A DNA stretch of 64,000 nucleotides, taken from an uncultured Bacillaceae bacterium. GTDB taxonomy: Bacteria; Bacillota; Bacilli; Bacillales; Cytobacillaceae. A program made the translations under genes and the position numbers. The notes under the pieces were generated by a model. It searched no databases, was not told where the DNA came from, and was given only the letters and a program-made list of their open reading frames with translations. This document shows positions 8,312 through 17,263 of the stretch, piece by piece (position 1 is the stretch's first letter; each line of letters opens with the position of its first letter). The DNA lies in the NCBI GenBank assembly GCA_937995745.1, contig CALKIU010000122.1, positions 12,326-76,325 of the forward strand. The letters are read 5' to 3'.

Positions 8312-10999
8312 GTGATATACTTGCGATGGTTGAAAAAAGTTTTGCGAAAGTTGGGCGAAAAAGAAAACGGAAGCGTGAAAATGCAAGTTTACAGAAATAA
8401 ATCCGGCCGCGGCGAACAATCATTATATCCCCACGATTCGGGAACGGAAAACTATTACGGGTATCCGAAAGGGAAATTCCGCTTTCCGCTGATACCTGAT
8501 GATCCGCCGAAAAAAATGAAGATAGAGCCGGTCTCTGAAAAAGAAAAGACCGGGCCAAGTTCTTCCCGGCTCCGGCAAGACGGGGGAGCGGAACGGCGCC
8601 ATACGGAGGCCGATAGAAAAAAACCGTTTACACCGACAAAAGTGCCGTCACCGGTTTACGGATTTGCAAAGCCGCGGAAATATAAAGTTGCTCAGGCAAG
8701 CGGACAGACCGGGTTGTTATCCGGACAATCTGCCGGGAAAATCAGGGCACGGCAGCAAACGTTTGCGGAAGATCAACATTTGGAACGAAGGCCGGAAGAA
8801 CGAAAAGAAAGCAGCCAACAACATTTACAGGAGACGAAAGGGGCGGATGACAGCCATCGGGAAGAAGAAAGTGCCCTGGGACAAGCCGGCGCGGGAATGG
8901 CGGAAAGTCTGCCTGCTGCTTCGGATGAAGATTCCGGCGAACATGTGATAGGGACGGCCGAACCGCAAAAGGCAGCGGAGGAAGACGTTCAAAAGCACGG
9001 GGAAAGTTCCGCTGATTGGCCAAGCAATACCGGAAGCGAAGGGGATTATGACAGCCCGATGGGAGAAACCGAAAGCCATGATACCGGAAAAGGAGAAGAG
9101 GGAACGGTTACTCCCCATCGCCAACAAGAGGGATCGGCAGGCATCTTGAAATCCGAACCGGAGGAACCTTGCCCGGAAAAACCGGAAACGGTCCACGTTA
9201 AGAGAGAAAATCAGGTTGGAAATGATAATAATGAAGTTTATACATCAACAAGGCGGGAACATAATAAGAATATGAAGGAGATCAATGCCCGGCCCATTCC
9301 TTATAACGTCATCATGCTGAACGCGGACAAAAAAAAGCTGGCGGAAAAGGTTAAAGGAGCAAGGGCCGCCTGCGAACGTCCGCCGGCAAGTGTCCGTTCC
9401 GACAACAAAGCGGCGGTTGTTTCCCGGCAACCATACCGGGAGGAAACCGGCGCCGGAGCGAAGGAAAGATGCATTCCGCAGAACCGGAAACAGGAAACAT
9501 CAGACGTAAACGGACAGTTAAAAACGGTGAGGACGCACGGTTCCGCTCCGGCATCGGGCGCAGAATGCGGATACGTTTTTCCTTCCGTTGACCTTCTTCA
9601 ACCGCCTGTAGTGGCGGAAAGGAATACGAAATGGATGGAAGAACAAAAGCGCATTTTGAATGAAACGTTAAAAAATTTCCATGTCCGCGCGCGGGTGGTC
9701 CATATGACCCAGGGGCCGTCCGTCACCCGGTTTGAGATTTACCCCGAACCGGGAGTAAAGGTCAGCAAAATCACCAGTTTAACCGACGATATTAAGCTGA
9801 GCCTGGCGGCGAAGGACATACGGATGGAAGCGCCGATTCCCGGGAAGCATACGATTGGGATTGAAGTTCCGAACCAATCGAGACGTCCGGTATTGCTCCG
9901 GGAAATTATTGAAACGCCTGCATTTCGGGAACATCCGTCTCCTTTGACGGCAGCTCTTGGATTGGACATTTCCGGGAACCCGGTTGTTACGGATTTGACA
10001 AAGATGCCTCACGGGCTAATTGCCGGAGCGACCGGATCCGGGAAAAGTGTTTGCATTAACTCCGTTTTAATCAGCATTCTGTATAAAGCGAATCCTGATG
10101 AAGTGAAATTGCTGTTAATCGACCCGAAAATGGTGGAGCTCGCTCCTTACAACGAAATACCCCATCTGCTCAGCCCGGTGATTACCGATGTAAAAGCGGC
10201 CACTGCCGCACTAAAATGGACGGTTTCAGAGATGGAGCGCCGCTACCAATTGTTTGCGCAAACGGGAGTAAGAAATATTACCCGCTTCAACGCGTTCATG
10301 ACTAAGGAAGGACGCTTTTCTGAAAAGCTTCCTTATATCGTGGTCGTGATCGACGAGTTGGCGGATTTGATGATGATGTCTCCGGCAGATGTGGAGGAGG
10401 CTATTTGCCGGGTAGCCCAAAAGGCCCGGGCCTGCGGGATTCATTTAATCATTGCCACCCAGAGGCCGTCTGTTGACGTCATCACCGGTCTTATCAAGGC
10501 GAATGTGCCGACGAGAATCGCTTTTTCCGTCTCTTCGCAAGCCGATTCCAGGACGATCATCGACATGAGCGGAGCGGAACGGCTGCTCGGAAAAGGAGAC
10601 ATGCTGTTTTTGGAAAACGGCGCTCCCAAACCGGTCCGTCTGCAAGGAACGTTTGTATCCGATGAGGAAATTGACGCCGTGGTGGCTCATGTCAGGAGTC
10701 AACAGTCTCCGCAATACTTATTTGAACAGGAAGAGCTTTTACAAAAAGCCGTTCTTCACGAGGAAGAAGACGAATTGTTTTATGATGCTTGCGAATTTGT
10801 TGTCCAAAGCGGCACAGCATCCACATCCAGTCTGCAGCGCCGTTTTAAGATCGGCTATAACCGGGCAGCGAGACTGATGGATATGATGGAAGCGAGGGGA
10901 TTTATTTCCGAACCGAATGGAAGCAAACCCCGGGATGTACTGATTACCGAGTCGGATTTAGAAACAATAAAAAAGGCTGATGAAGAATTCAGCCTGTAA
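8312..10999 (+). CDS. sftA: Soluble septum-associated DNA translocase SftA (FtsK/SpoIIIE family)
   Basis: This 895-residue ATPase pumps chromosomal DNA away from the closing division septum. There are no membrane helices, which separates SftA from SpoIIIE. Residues about 30 to 420 form a low-complexity, E/K/Q/G-rich linker with no folded domain visible. The motor follows: Walker A GATGSGKS near residue 572, Walker B VVVIDELADLMMM near 678, and ATQRPSVDVITG. The C-terminal winged-helix gamma domain spans about 820-885 and should read oriented DNA motifs. The GTG at 8312 has AGGAG five bases upstream; the TTG at 8321 (MRWLKK) is a good alternative. Confidence 0.93.
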   Translation: MIYLRWLKKVLRKLGEKENGSVKMQVYRNKSGRGEQSLYPHDSGTENYYGYPKGKFRFPLIPDDPPKKMKIEPVSEKEKTGPSSSRLRQDGGAERRHTEADRKKPFTPTKVPSPVYGFAKPRKYKVAQASGQTGLLSGQSAGKIRARQQTFAEDQHLERRPEERKESSQQHLQETKGADDSHREEESALGQAGAGMAESLPAASDEDSGEHVIGTAEPQKAAEEDVQKHGESSADWPSNTGSEGDYDSPMGETESHDTGKGEEGTVTPHRQQEGSAGILKSEPEEPCPEKPETVHVKRENQVGNDNNEVYTSTRREHNKNMKEINARPIPYNVIMLNADKKKLAEKVKGARAACERPPASVRSDNKAAVVSRQPYREETGAGAKERCIPQNRKQETSDVNGQLKTVRTHGSAPASGAECGYVFPSVDLLQPPVVAERNTKWMEEQKRILNETLKNFHVRARVVHMTQGPSVTRFEIYPEPGVKVSKITSLTDDIKLSLAAKDIRMEAPIPGKHTIGIEVPNQSRRPVLLREIIETPAFREHPSPLTAALGLDISGNPVVTDLTKMPHGLIAGATGSGKSVCINSVLISILYKANPDEVKLLLIDPKMVELAPYNEIPHLLSPVITDVKAATAALKWTVSEMERRYQLFAQTGVRNITRFNAFMTKEGRFSEKLPYIVVVIDELADLMMMSPADVEEAICRVAQKARACGIHLIIATQRPSVDVITGLIKANVPTRIAFSVSSQADSRTIIDMSGAERLLGKGDMLFLENGAPKPVRLQGTFVSDEEIDAVVAHVRSQQSPQYLFEQEELLQKAVLHEEEDELFYDACEFVVQSGTASTSSLQRRFKIGYNRAARLMDMMEARGFISEPNGSKPRDVLITESDLETIKKADEEFSL

Positions 11000-11052
11000 A
11001 TGCCGGTGTATGGCGGAAACATGTCCATGTGCCGTCTGCCGGCATAGTTTTT
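11000..11052 (+). terminator. Intrinsic terminator after sftA
   Basis: ATGCCGG (11000-11006) pairs with CCGGCAT (11039-11045), with additional pairing inside, and is followed by AGTTTTTC. Confidence 0.7.
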
Positions 11053-11065
11053 CTGCATGTTTATA

Positions 11066-11074
11066 TGTTATAAT
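11066..11074 (+). promoter_or_regulatory. Extended -10 promoter element for murC
   Basis: TGTTATAAT is an extended -10 element (TGn followed by TATAAT). No good -35 hexamer is seen, which is common for extended -10 promoters. Confidence 0.45.
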
Positions 11075-11207
11075 CAGAAAATGTGGGAATAAATTTTTGT
11101 TCGGTAAAGAAGGCATTCGTCCATTGCCGGTTTTATGAACGAAATGAGCAAAAACAGTTAAATCTCATATACTGTGTTACAGATAGATGATGGTTGGAGG
11201 TTCTTCT

Positions 11208-12515
11208 ATGACGATTTACCATTTTGTGGGCATAAAAGGGACGGGGATGAGCGCGCTTGCACAAGTTCTCCATGATATGGGTTTGACCGTTCAAGGTTCG
11301 GATGTGGAGAAGTACTTTTTTACGCAGGCGGCTCTTGAAAAAGCCGGTATCAAAATTTTGCCCTTTCAAAAGGAAAATATTAAAGAAGGAATGACAGTCA
11401 TTGCCGGAAACGCTTTTCCGGACACGCACGAAGAAATCGAAGAAGCAAAAAGGTTGAACATTCCGGTAATCAGATATCACAGTTTCTTGGGCAAGTTTAT
11501 GCAAAAATTTACAAGTATTGCGGTTACCGGCGCTCATGGAAAGACATCGACGACCGGGCTGCTTTCACATGTTTTGGAGGGCGCGAAACCGACGGCCTAT
11601 CTGATAGGGGACGGTACGGGAAAAGGAGTGGAAGAAGCCGAATATTTTGTTTTTGAAGCGTGTGAGTACAGACGGCATTTTTTATCCTATTTTCCTGATT
11701 ATGCGATTATGACGAACATCGATTTTGACCATCCTGATTATTTTGCAAATATAGAAGATGTTTTTTCCGCATTTCAGGAGATGGCTGTTCAGGTAAAAAA
11801 GGGAATTTTTGCTTACGGTGACGACGAATATTTGCAGAGAATCCAAGCCAAAGTACCGGTCGTTTTTTACGGCTTTGGCGAGGAAAATGATTTTCAGGCC
11901 AGAAATGTGGAAAAAACAACGGAAGGAACAACATTCGATGTTTTTGTAAGAAACACTTTTTATGATTCATTCCATATTCCTTTGTTCGGCAAACATAATG
12001 TTTTAAATGCACTGGCGGTTATTGCCATTTGTCATTACGAAGGAATAAAAACAGAGATTATTAAGGAACGTTTGGCCAGTTTTGCCGGGGTGAAAAGACG
12101 TTTTACGGAAAAACATATCGGTTCGCAAATTTTGATAGACGATTATGCCCACCATCCGACGGAAATCAGGGCGACCATTGACGCTGCCCGCCAGAAATTT
12201 CCGGACAGGAAAATCGTTGCCGTGTTTCAGCCCCATACTTATACGAGAACACAAGCTTTTCTCGAGGAGTTTGCCGAAAGTTTGCGTTTGGCTGACAAGG
12301 TGTATTTATGTGAAATATTTGGCTCGGCCAGGGAAAACCACGGAAAATTATCGATTGAAGATTTGCAAAAACAAATTCCGGGGTCCAAAATTCTTACTGA
12401 AGAAGGAACTTATGTCTTGAAGGAAAATGAGGGGGCTGTCATTATTTTCATGGGCGCCGGTGATATTCAAAAATATCAGCAGGCGTATGAAAAATATTTA
12501 ATCGAAACCGTTTAG
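11208..12515 (+). CDS. murC: UDP-N-acetylmuramate--L-alanine ligase MurC
   Basis: This 435-residue cytosolic ligase adds L-alanine to UDP-N-acetylmuramic acid, the first amino-acid step of peptidoglycan precursor synthesis. The N-terminal Rossmann domain begins YHFVGIKGTGMS. The ATP-binding loop TGAHGKTSTT lies at about residues 107-116, followed by the central-domain metal/ATP residues (FEACEYRRHF) and the C-terminal domain with DDYAHHPTEI. The ATG at 11208 follows GGAGG by seven bases. Length matches B. subtilis MurC (432). It stands between sftA and the ytxGH stress genes as in Bacillus. Confidence 0.97.
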   Translation: MTIYHFVGIKGTGMSALAQVLHDMGLTVQGSDVEKYFFTQAALEKAGIKILPFQKENIKEGMTVIAGNAFPDTHEEIEEAKRLNIPVIRYHSFLGKFMQKFTSIAVTGAHGKTSTTGLLSHVLEGAKPTAYLIGDGTGKGVEEAEYFVFEACEYRRHFLSYFPDYAIMTNIDFDHPDYFANIEDVFSAFQEMAVQVKKGIFAYGDDEYLQRIQAKVPVVFYGFGEENDFQARNVEKTTEGTTFDVFVRNTFYDSFHIPLFGKHNVLNALAVIAICHYEGIKTEIIKERLASFAGVKRRFTEKHIGSQILIDDYAHHPTEIRATIDAARQKFPDRKIVAVFQPHTYTRTQAFLEEFAESLRLADKVYLCEIFGSARENHGKLSIEDLQKQIPGSKILTEEGTYVLKENEGAVIIFMGAGDIQKYQQAYEKYLIETV

Positions 12516-12650
12516 TCATTATCGTATGACGCGGCGCCGGAAGCGTGAAGGCGCAGAAAGAATGCGGCTTCGCAAAAATCGGTTTTGCGGTACGGCGAAT
12601 TTTTCCGGACGGAACACGCAGGCGCAATGGCAAACTTGATGTTTTACAGA

Positions 12651-12860
12651 GGGGAAGTCGAAAGGTCAGGAGGGCTGACATTCCGGCTCCCCTTTTTTCT
12701 TGGAATTCCCCTTTTGCAGACATAAATGCCGTTTTTTTACGGATTAAACTTAAACGGAGAAAATTTGCGGTTGCCGGGATATACACCGGATTTTGCTTTC
12801 GCAAATCCAGTTTTTGTGGATGCTGCGGCATGTATTGTTCCGCATTTTGGAAAAAAGCCG
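12651..12860 (+). repeat. Intergenic hairpin repeat, copy A
   Basis: A hairpin with GGGGA and TCCCC at its base and GTCAG/CTGAC at its tip (12651-12692) is followed by a T run and then by about 160 bases that resemble the sequence at 51719-51880. Shared blocks include CTGACATT, GGCTCCCCTTTTT, CCCCTTTTG, GTTTTTG-ATG-TGCGGC and CATTTTG-AAAAGC. The first part can act as a terminator for the murC transcript. The rest of the 591-base gap between murC and ytxG shows no supportable gene. Confidence 0.6.
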
Positions 12861-13106
12861 CCTTTTTGCTCCCGCATTCCCGGAAGGGGCAAGCCCGTTT
12901 CGTTTTTTTTTGCGTTATTTGACAGCATTTCGGACGGATTCTCTTAATCGGTTTTTTTTTGACGAGAAACTTGTTATTTTATTCTAAAATTACCGCTCTT
13001 TATGTTAAGATTTTTAATAAAGAAGCCCGTACTTTGGCAATAGTATAGGATGGAGGACCGGCATCCGGAATTTTGCGGCGGACGCCGAGGGAGGTGTGAA
13101 CTTTAT

Positions 13107-13574
13107 ATGGAAATAATATTGTATATAAGCGCCGGTGTTGCCGCCATTGCTTTTGTTATCCTCGTTATTTATTTCGTAAGAACGTTAAATATATTGCGTG
13201 AAACTTTAAAAAATGTGTCCCAAACGATGGAAAAAATCGAACAGCACATCGAAGAGTTGTCCGGGGAAACAAAGCAATTATTACATAAGACAAATAAATT
13301 GGCTGATGATCTTCAAGACAAATCGGCACGATTAAATACAGCCGTTGACGCAATCAGCGACATCGGAGAATCTGTGCAAAAATTAAATCAAACGATTCAA
13401 AAAATTACCCGTTCTGTCACTCAACAAATCGAAGCGAATCAAGAAAAGGTGTCACAAATTGTTCAATGGAGTCAAGTGATTTTGCAGTTAAAGGACAAAT
13501 GGCAGGAAAGAAAGATGGCCAAGAAAAAGTTGGAGCTCGGGGGCAAGCAGCTTCGAGAAGGGGCTGACAATTAA
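13107..13574 (+). CDS. ytxG: YtxG, DUF948 general stress protein
   Basis: This 155-residue protein has one N-terminal membrane helix (residues about 3-23) and then a long coiled coil (residues 30-130, heptads rich in Q, I and T) on the cytosolic or surface side. In B. subtilis YtxG is a SigB-dependent general stress protein of unknown activity. The ATG at 13107 follows GGGAGGTG; an upstream ATG at 13050 would add 19 polar residues before the membrane helix and has no good site. It is followed by ytxH after 23 bases, so the two form an operon. I could not identify a clear SigB promoter. Confidence 0.88.
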   Translation: MEIILYISAGVAAIAFVILVIYFVRTLNILRETLKNVSQTMEKIEQHIEELSGETKQLLHKTNKLADDLQDKSARLNTAVDAISDIGESVQKLNQTIQKITRSVTQQIEANQEKVSQIVQWSQVILQLKDKWQERKMAKKKLELGGKQLREGADN

Positions 13575-13597
13575 TTCTTTACGGGGAGGTAAAAAGG

Positions 13598-14059
13598 ATG
13601 TCGAAACATTTGGACAGGGAGTTTGAACAAGAAAAAGGAATCAACACAAAAGATTTTTTAATTGGCGCATTGGTCGGCGGAATCGTCGGAGCGTTGACCG
13701 CACTGTTTTTGGCTCCGAAATCCGGAAAGGAAATGCGCGGCGACCTGAATCTTCAAGCCCGGGCCATTAAGGAAAAATCTAGCCAGTTGGCTGAAACCGC
13801 GAAAATGAAAAGCGTCGAACTGGTCGAAGCGGCAAAAGAGAAGTCCGTTACAATCGGACAAGCGATTTCCAAGCAATCAAGCCAGGTAGTAAACAAGATG
13901 AAAGGCATGAAAGATGAAAAAGAATCCAGCGAATCAGCCGACGAGGAACCAAGGGAATACATCCCCTTAAATGAAGACATTCAACGGAAGCTTGAAGAAA
14001 CGAAAAAGGCTTTTGATGAAACAGAATCGATGATGAACCGGGAAGAAAATAAATCTTAA
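13598..14059 (+). CDS. ytxH: YtxH-family protein
   Basis: This 153-residue protein carries the YtxH signature: NTKDFLIGALVGGIVGALTA near the N-terminus, a glycine-zipper membrane segment, followed by LFLAPKSGKEMR and a long charged helix. The family is linked to general stress but has no known activity. It follows GGGGAGG and ends the ytxGH pair. In B. subtilis ytxJ follows; here there is no ytxJ, but a 592-base gap before aroA. Confidence 0.9.
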   Translation: MSKHLDREFEQEKGINTKDFLIGALVGGIVGALTALFLAPKSGKEMRGDLNLQARAIKEKSSQLAETAKMKSVELVEAAKEKSVTIGQAISKQSSQVVNKMKGMKDEKESSESADEEPREYIPLNEDIQRKLEETKKAFDETESMMNREENKS

Positions 14060-14414
14060 CAAGGTCCGGAATAAACGGCCGGGCAATAAATCTGTCTACA
14101 GCTTCGGGTACTTTGGCAAACCGGATTTTCATCATGTTGCTTGAAAAATTTTTTTCGTTGTGCAACAATGTGTGAAAGTGTTGAACCCTGCTATTTTGCA
14201 CCAAGCGTGAGTCTGGCTGCTCTTTATCAATGGCAAGGATGAAAACGGGAAAATTTACTGAGAGATCTGTTTATAGGAAGGCGGAAAAAGCTGGCCTGTT
14301 TTCGGGGTCGGCTTTTCTTCCATCCAAAGCTTAAATTGTAAGAATATTTTAAATGATTTAACCTATTGCTTTTTTTACAACGTTTAGGTAAGGTTTAGAT
14401 TATTAATTGAAATA
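14060..14414. other. Gap between ytxH and the aroA promoters
   Basis: No open reading frame with a ribosome binding site and no recognisable RNA is seen here. A weak hairpin (AAAAGC with GCTTTT near 14288-14318) may terminate ytxGH. This is where ytxJ would stand in B. subtilis; I see no remnant of it. Confidence 0.4.
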
Positions 14415-14443
14415 GTGACAAATCTCCTCTCATAGAATATAAT
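14415..14443 (+). promoter_or_regulatory. Upstream sigma-A promoter of aroA (P1)
   Basis: GTGACA (14415-14420), 17 bases and TATAAT (14438-14443). The hexamers and spacing are identical to those of the second promoter at 14492. Confidence 0.65.
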
Positions 14444-14454
14444 AAAAATACTTT

Positions 14455-14470
14455 AACGCTTAAAAGCGTT
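14455..14470. promoter_or_regulatory. Palindrome between the two aroA promoters
   Basis: AACGCTT (14455-14461), two bases and AAGCGTT (14464-14470) form a perfect 7-bp inverted repeat. It lies just downstream of the P1 start and just upstream of the P2 -35 hexamer. It has no T run, so it is more like an operator than a terminator. It does not fit the cre consensus. Confidence 0.4.
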
Positions 14471-14491
14471 TAATCATTAAAGTGAAAATAC

Positions 14492-14520
14492 GTGACATTT
14501 TTTTTTAATTTTTATATAAT
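14492..14520 (+). promoter_or_regulatory. Downstream sigma-A promoter of aroA (P2)
   Basis: GTGACA (14492-14497), 17 bases and TATAAT (14515-14520). A short CCCG/CGGG hairpin followed by AATTTTTC lies in the leader at about 14574-14590 and may be an attenuator or a weak terminator. Confidence 0.7.
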
Positions 14521-14651
14521 AACCCTAATTATAAAAGGCGAACCATTCACAGACATATAAGAAATGAAAGTCCCGGCAGCGGGAATTTTTCATTCGAGAC
14601 AAGGGGTTTTCTTGTCTGTTAGAAAAAGAACAAGAAAAAGGTGGGAGGAAC

Positions 14652-15725
14652 ATGAGTAAAGAACTTGAAGAGCTAAGAGCCCGGGTCGATGAATTGAACA
14701 TGCAAATATTAAATTTGATCAATGAAAGAGGAAGGCTTGTTAAGGAAATCGGCCGCATTAAAGGGCAGCAGGGAGTCAATCGCTATGACCCGGTCCGGGA
14801 ACGGAAAATGCTCGATAAAATCTTGGAGAACAATGACGGACCGTTTGAAAAATCAACTTTGCAGCATTTGTTTAAAGAAATTTTCAAAGCCAGCTTGGAA
14901 TTGCAAGAGGATGATCACCGGAAAGCATTGCTTGTTTCGCGTAAGAAACATCCGGACGATACCGTAATTGATATAAAGGGAACAAAAATCGGAAACGGAG
15001 AACCCCAGTTTATTTTTGGTCCCTGTGCCGTGGAATCGTACGAACAAGTGGCTGCGGTGGCAGAGGCTGTCAAAGCGAAAGGGTTGACTTTGCTTCGGGG
15101 CGGAGCATATAAGCCGAGAACATCTCCATATGACTTCCAAGGCCTTGGTCTCGAAGGTTTGAAAATTTTAAAACGGATTTCCGAAGAGTACGGGTTGGCC
15201 GTTATCAGCGAAATTGTCAGTCCGGCCGATGTGGAAATGGCTACCGAATATATTGATGTGATTCAAATCGGGGCCAGAAACATGCACAACTTTGAATTGC
15301 TCAAGGCCGTCGGTCAAGTGGATAAGCCTGTCCTGCTTAAAAGAGGGCTGGCCGCGACGATTGAAGAATTTATTAATGCCGCCGAATACATCATGTCCCA
15401 AGGAAACGGAAAAATTATTCTGTGCGAACGCGGCATCCGTACGTACGAACGGGCGACGAGAAACACGTTGGACATTACGGCCGTTCCGATTCTCAAACAG
15501 GAAACGCACTTGCCCGTTCTCGTCGACGTTACTCATTCAACGGGAAGAAGAGACCTCCTTCTTCCGGCGGCAAAAGCGGCTCTTGCCATCGGCGCCGATG
15601 GGATTATGGCCGAAGTTCATCCGGATCCGGCAGTTGCCCTTTCCGATTCACAGCAACAAATGGACCTTGAACAATTTGACAAATTCATGGAAGGCCTCAG
15701 GGAAACGCCGTTTGTTAAAATATAA
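14652..15725 (+). CDS. aroA: Bifunctional chorismate mutase / DAHP synthase
   Basis: This 357-residue enzyme catalyses the first step of the shikimate pathway, joining phosphoenolpyruvate and erythrose-4-phosphate. The first 90 residues form an AroQ-type chorismate mutase domain (LEELRARVDELN, NERGRLVKEIG) that binds chorismate or prephenate for feedback control. The DAHP synthase barrel follows from about residue 110 with IFGPCAVES, RGGAYKPRTSPYDFQGLG, IQIGARNMHNF and DVTHSTGRRDLL. The ATG follows GGTGGGAGGAAC. Length matches the B. subtilis protein (358). Two look-alike promoters precede it; ccpA follows with its own promoter. Confidence 0.97.
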   Translation: MSKELEELRARVDELNMQILNLINERGRLVKEIGRIKGQQGVNRYDPVRERKMLDKILENNDGPFEKSTLQHLFKEIFKASLELQEDDHRKALLVSRKKHPDDTVIDIKGTKIGNGEPQFIFGPCAVESYEQVAAVAEAVKAKGLTLLRGGAYKPRTSPYDFQGLGLEGLKILKRISEEYGLAVISEIVSPADVEMATEYIDVIQIGARNMHNFELLKAVGQVDKPVLLKRGLAATIEEFINAAEYIMSQGNGKIILCERGIRTYERATRNTLDITAVPILKQETHLPVLVDVTHSTGRRDLLLPAAKAALAIGADGIMAEVHPDPAVALSDSQQQMDLEQFDKFMEGLRETPFVKI

Positions 15726-15730
15726 ACTTC

Positions 15731-15761
15731 AACCTTCTGCTTGCGGGCAGAAGGTTTTTTT
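15731..15761 (+). terminator. Intrinsic terminator after aroA
   Basis: AACCTTCTGC and GCAGAAGGTT form a 10-bp stem with a 6-base loop followed by a T run. The rest of the gap to 16027 shows nothing I can support. Confidence 0.9.
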
Positions 15762-16027
15762 GCGATCGTCCGGCGGGCGGCAGAAAAAGGTTTAAGTCTT
15801 TTGTTTCCTGCAAATATTTATAATAGCAAGTCTAATCTTTGAGCGCCGATGGAAAGCCGGCTAAAAATTTCGCCGCCTGTTTTTGGAACGGCATCGGCGT
15901 TCATGGTTTTGCACGGTTTGACCGCGTTATATTTATTGCAGAACGGTGCGCTGTCAAGTTATATTAAAGACAAAAGTTCCCTCTTTGTTTTCGCGGAAAT
16001 TTCCCGCAGATCGCCTTTGTTTCTTGT

Positions 16028-16056
16028 TTGGCATTTGTTTTTAACTTCACTATAAT
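16028..16056 (+). promoter_or_regulatory. sigma-A promoter for ccpA
   Basis: TTGGCA (16028-16033), 17 bases and TATAAT (16051-16056), about 40 bases upstream of ccpA. Confidence 0.75.
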
Positions 16057-16098
16057 GTTTTAGTAGGAATAAAGTACGATAGTAAAGGAGCAGATTAT

Positions 16099-17121
16099 AT
16101 GAACAATGTAACAATATACGATGTGGCTCGTGAAGCCAATGTTTCCATGGCAACGGTTTCCCGTGTCGTAAACGGAAACCCGAATGTGAAACCGTCCACA
16201 AGGAAAAAAGTGCAAGAGGTTATTGAAAGGTTGGGATACCGTCCGAATGCCGTTGCCCGGGGCTTGGCCAGCAAGAAAACGACAACGGTCGGCGTGATTA
16301 TCCCTGATATTTCCAGTACCATTTATGCAGAATTGGCCCGGGGAATCGAAGACATTGCCACGATGTATAAATACAATATTATCTTGAGCAATTCCGACCA
16401 AAATAAAGATAAAGAGTTTCATCTTTTGAACACTATGCTTGCAAAACAAGTGGACGGCATCGTTTTTATGAGCGGAAATATAACCAAAGAACATGTTGCC
16501 GAATTTGAAAAATCTCCCGTGCCGATTGTTCTTGCCGGCTCGATTGCGGATTCGGAAAAGATTCCGTCTGTCAATATTGACAATGAAAAGGCCACTTATG
16601 ATGCTGTATCCTTGTTTATTGAAAAAGGGCATACCAAAATCGCCATGGTTGTCGGTCCGCTCCATGAACCGATCAACAAGGAGAAAAGGCTGAAAGGCTA
16701 CAAAAAAGCATTGGAGGAAGCAGGCCTGGAGTTTAAGGAAGAGTATGTGGTTGAAGGCGATTATACTTATGAGTCCGGATTGGAAGCCGTAGAAAAACTT
16801 CTTGAGCTGGAAGACAGACCGACTGCCGTATATGTGGGTTCTGACGAAATGGCCGTCGGAGTCATTCAAGGCGCCAAGGATCACGGATTCCATATTCCGG
16901 ATGATTTTGAAGTTATTTCGTCCGATAATACAAAGCTTGCCATGATGATACGACCTCAGCTGACGACTGTCGTTCAGCCTTTGTATGATATTGGAGCCGT
17001 TGCCATGCGTCTGTTAACAAAATTGATGAACAAGGAAGAAGTGTCCGATTTGCAAGTGATTCTTCCCCACAGGCTTGAAATGCGCAACTCGACAAGAGGT
17101 TTGCAAGAAACCGGAAAATAA
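16099..17121 (+). CDS. ccpA: Catabolite control protein A
   Basis: This 340-residue LacI/GalR-type regulator binds cre sites together with HPr-Ser46-P and controls carbon catabolite repression and activation. The N-terminal helix-turn-helix VTIYDVAREANVSMATVSRV is followed by the hinge helix (NAVARGLASKK) and a two-lobed effector domain starting VGVIIPDISSTIYAELARG. The sequence is CcpA-like throughout rather than another LacI member. AAAGGAG precedes the ATG. The aroA-ccpA-motPS order matches B. subtilis, where ccpA and motPS can be transcribed together. Likely targets in this window are acuABC and ackA, but I found no convincing cre site. Confidence 0.97.
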   Translation: MNNVTIYDVAREANVSMATVSRVVNGNPNVKPSTRKKVQEVIERLGYRPNAVARGLASKKTTTVGVIIPDISSTIYAELARGIEDIATMYKYNIILSNSDQNKDKEFHLLNTMLAKQVDGIVFMSGNITKEHVAEFEKSPVPIVLAGSIADSEKIPSVNIDNEKATYDAVSLFIEKGHTKIAMVVGPLHEPINKEKRLKGYKKALEEAGLEFKEEYVVEGDYTYESGLEAVEKLLELEDRPTAVYVGSDEMAVGVIQGAKDHGFHIPDDFEVISSDNTKLAMMIRPQLTTVVQPLYDIGAVAMRLLTKLMNKEEVSDLQVILPHRLEMRNSTRGLQETGK

Positions 17122-17263
17122 TATATTTTTTACAGGGTCTCCCGGCTGAAAAATCGCGGTGCAACCGCCGATATAAAAAATAGCTAATGAGCGGGCCGCA
17201 GCCGTTTTACGCTCAGGTGCAATCATGCGGCTTTCAGACAATGGATACAAGCTGGGAGGACCT

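Noticed and set aside
12545..12922. Plus-strand open frame of 125 codons in the murC-ytxG gap
   Set aside because: No ribosome binding site, unusual composition, and it spans the hairpin repeat; two other frames in the same place are equally open.
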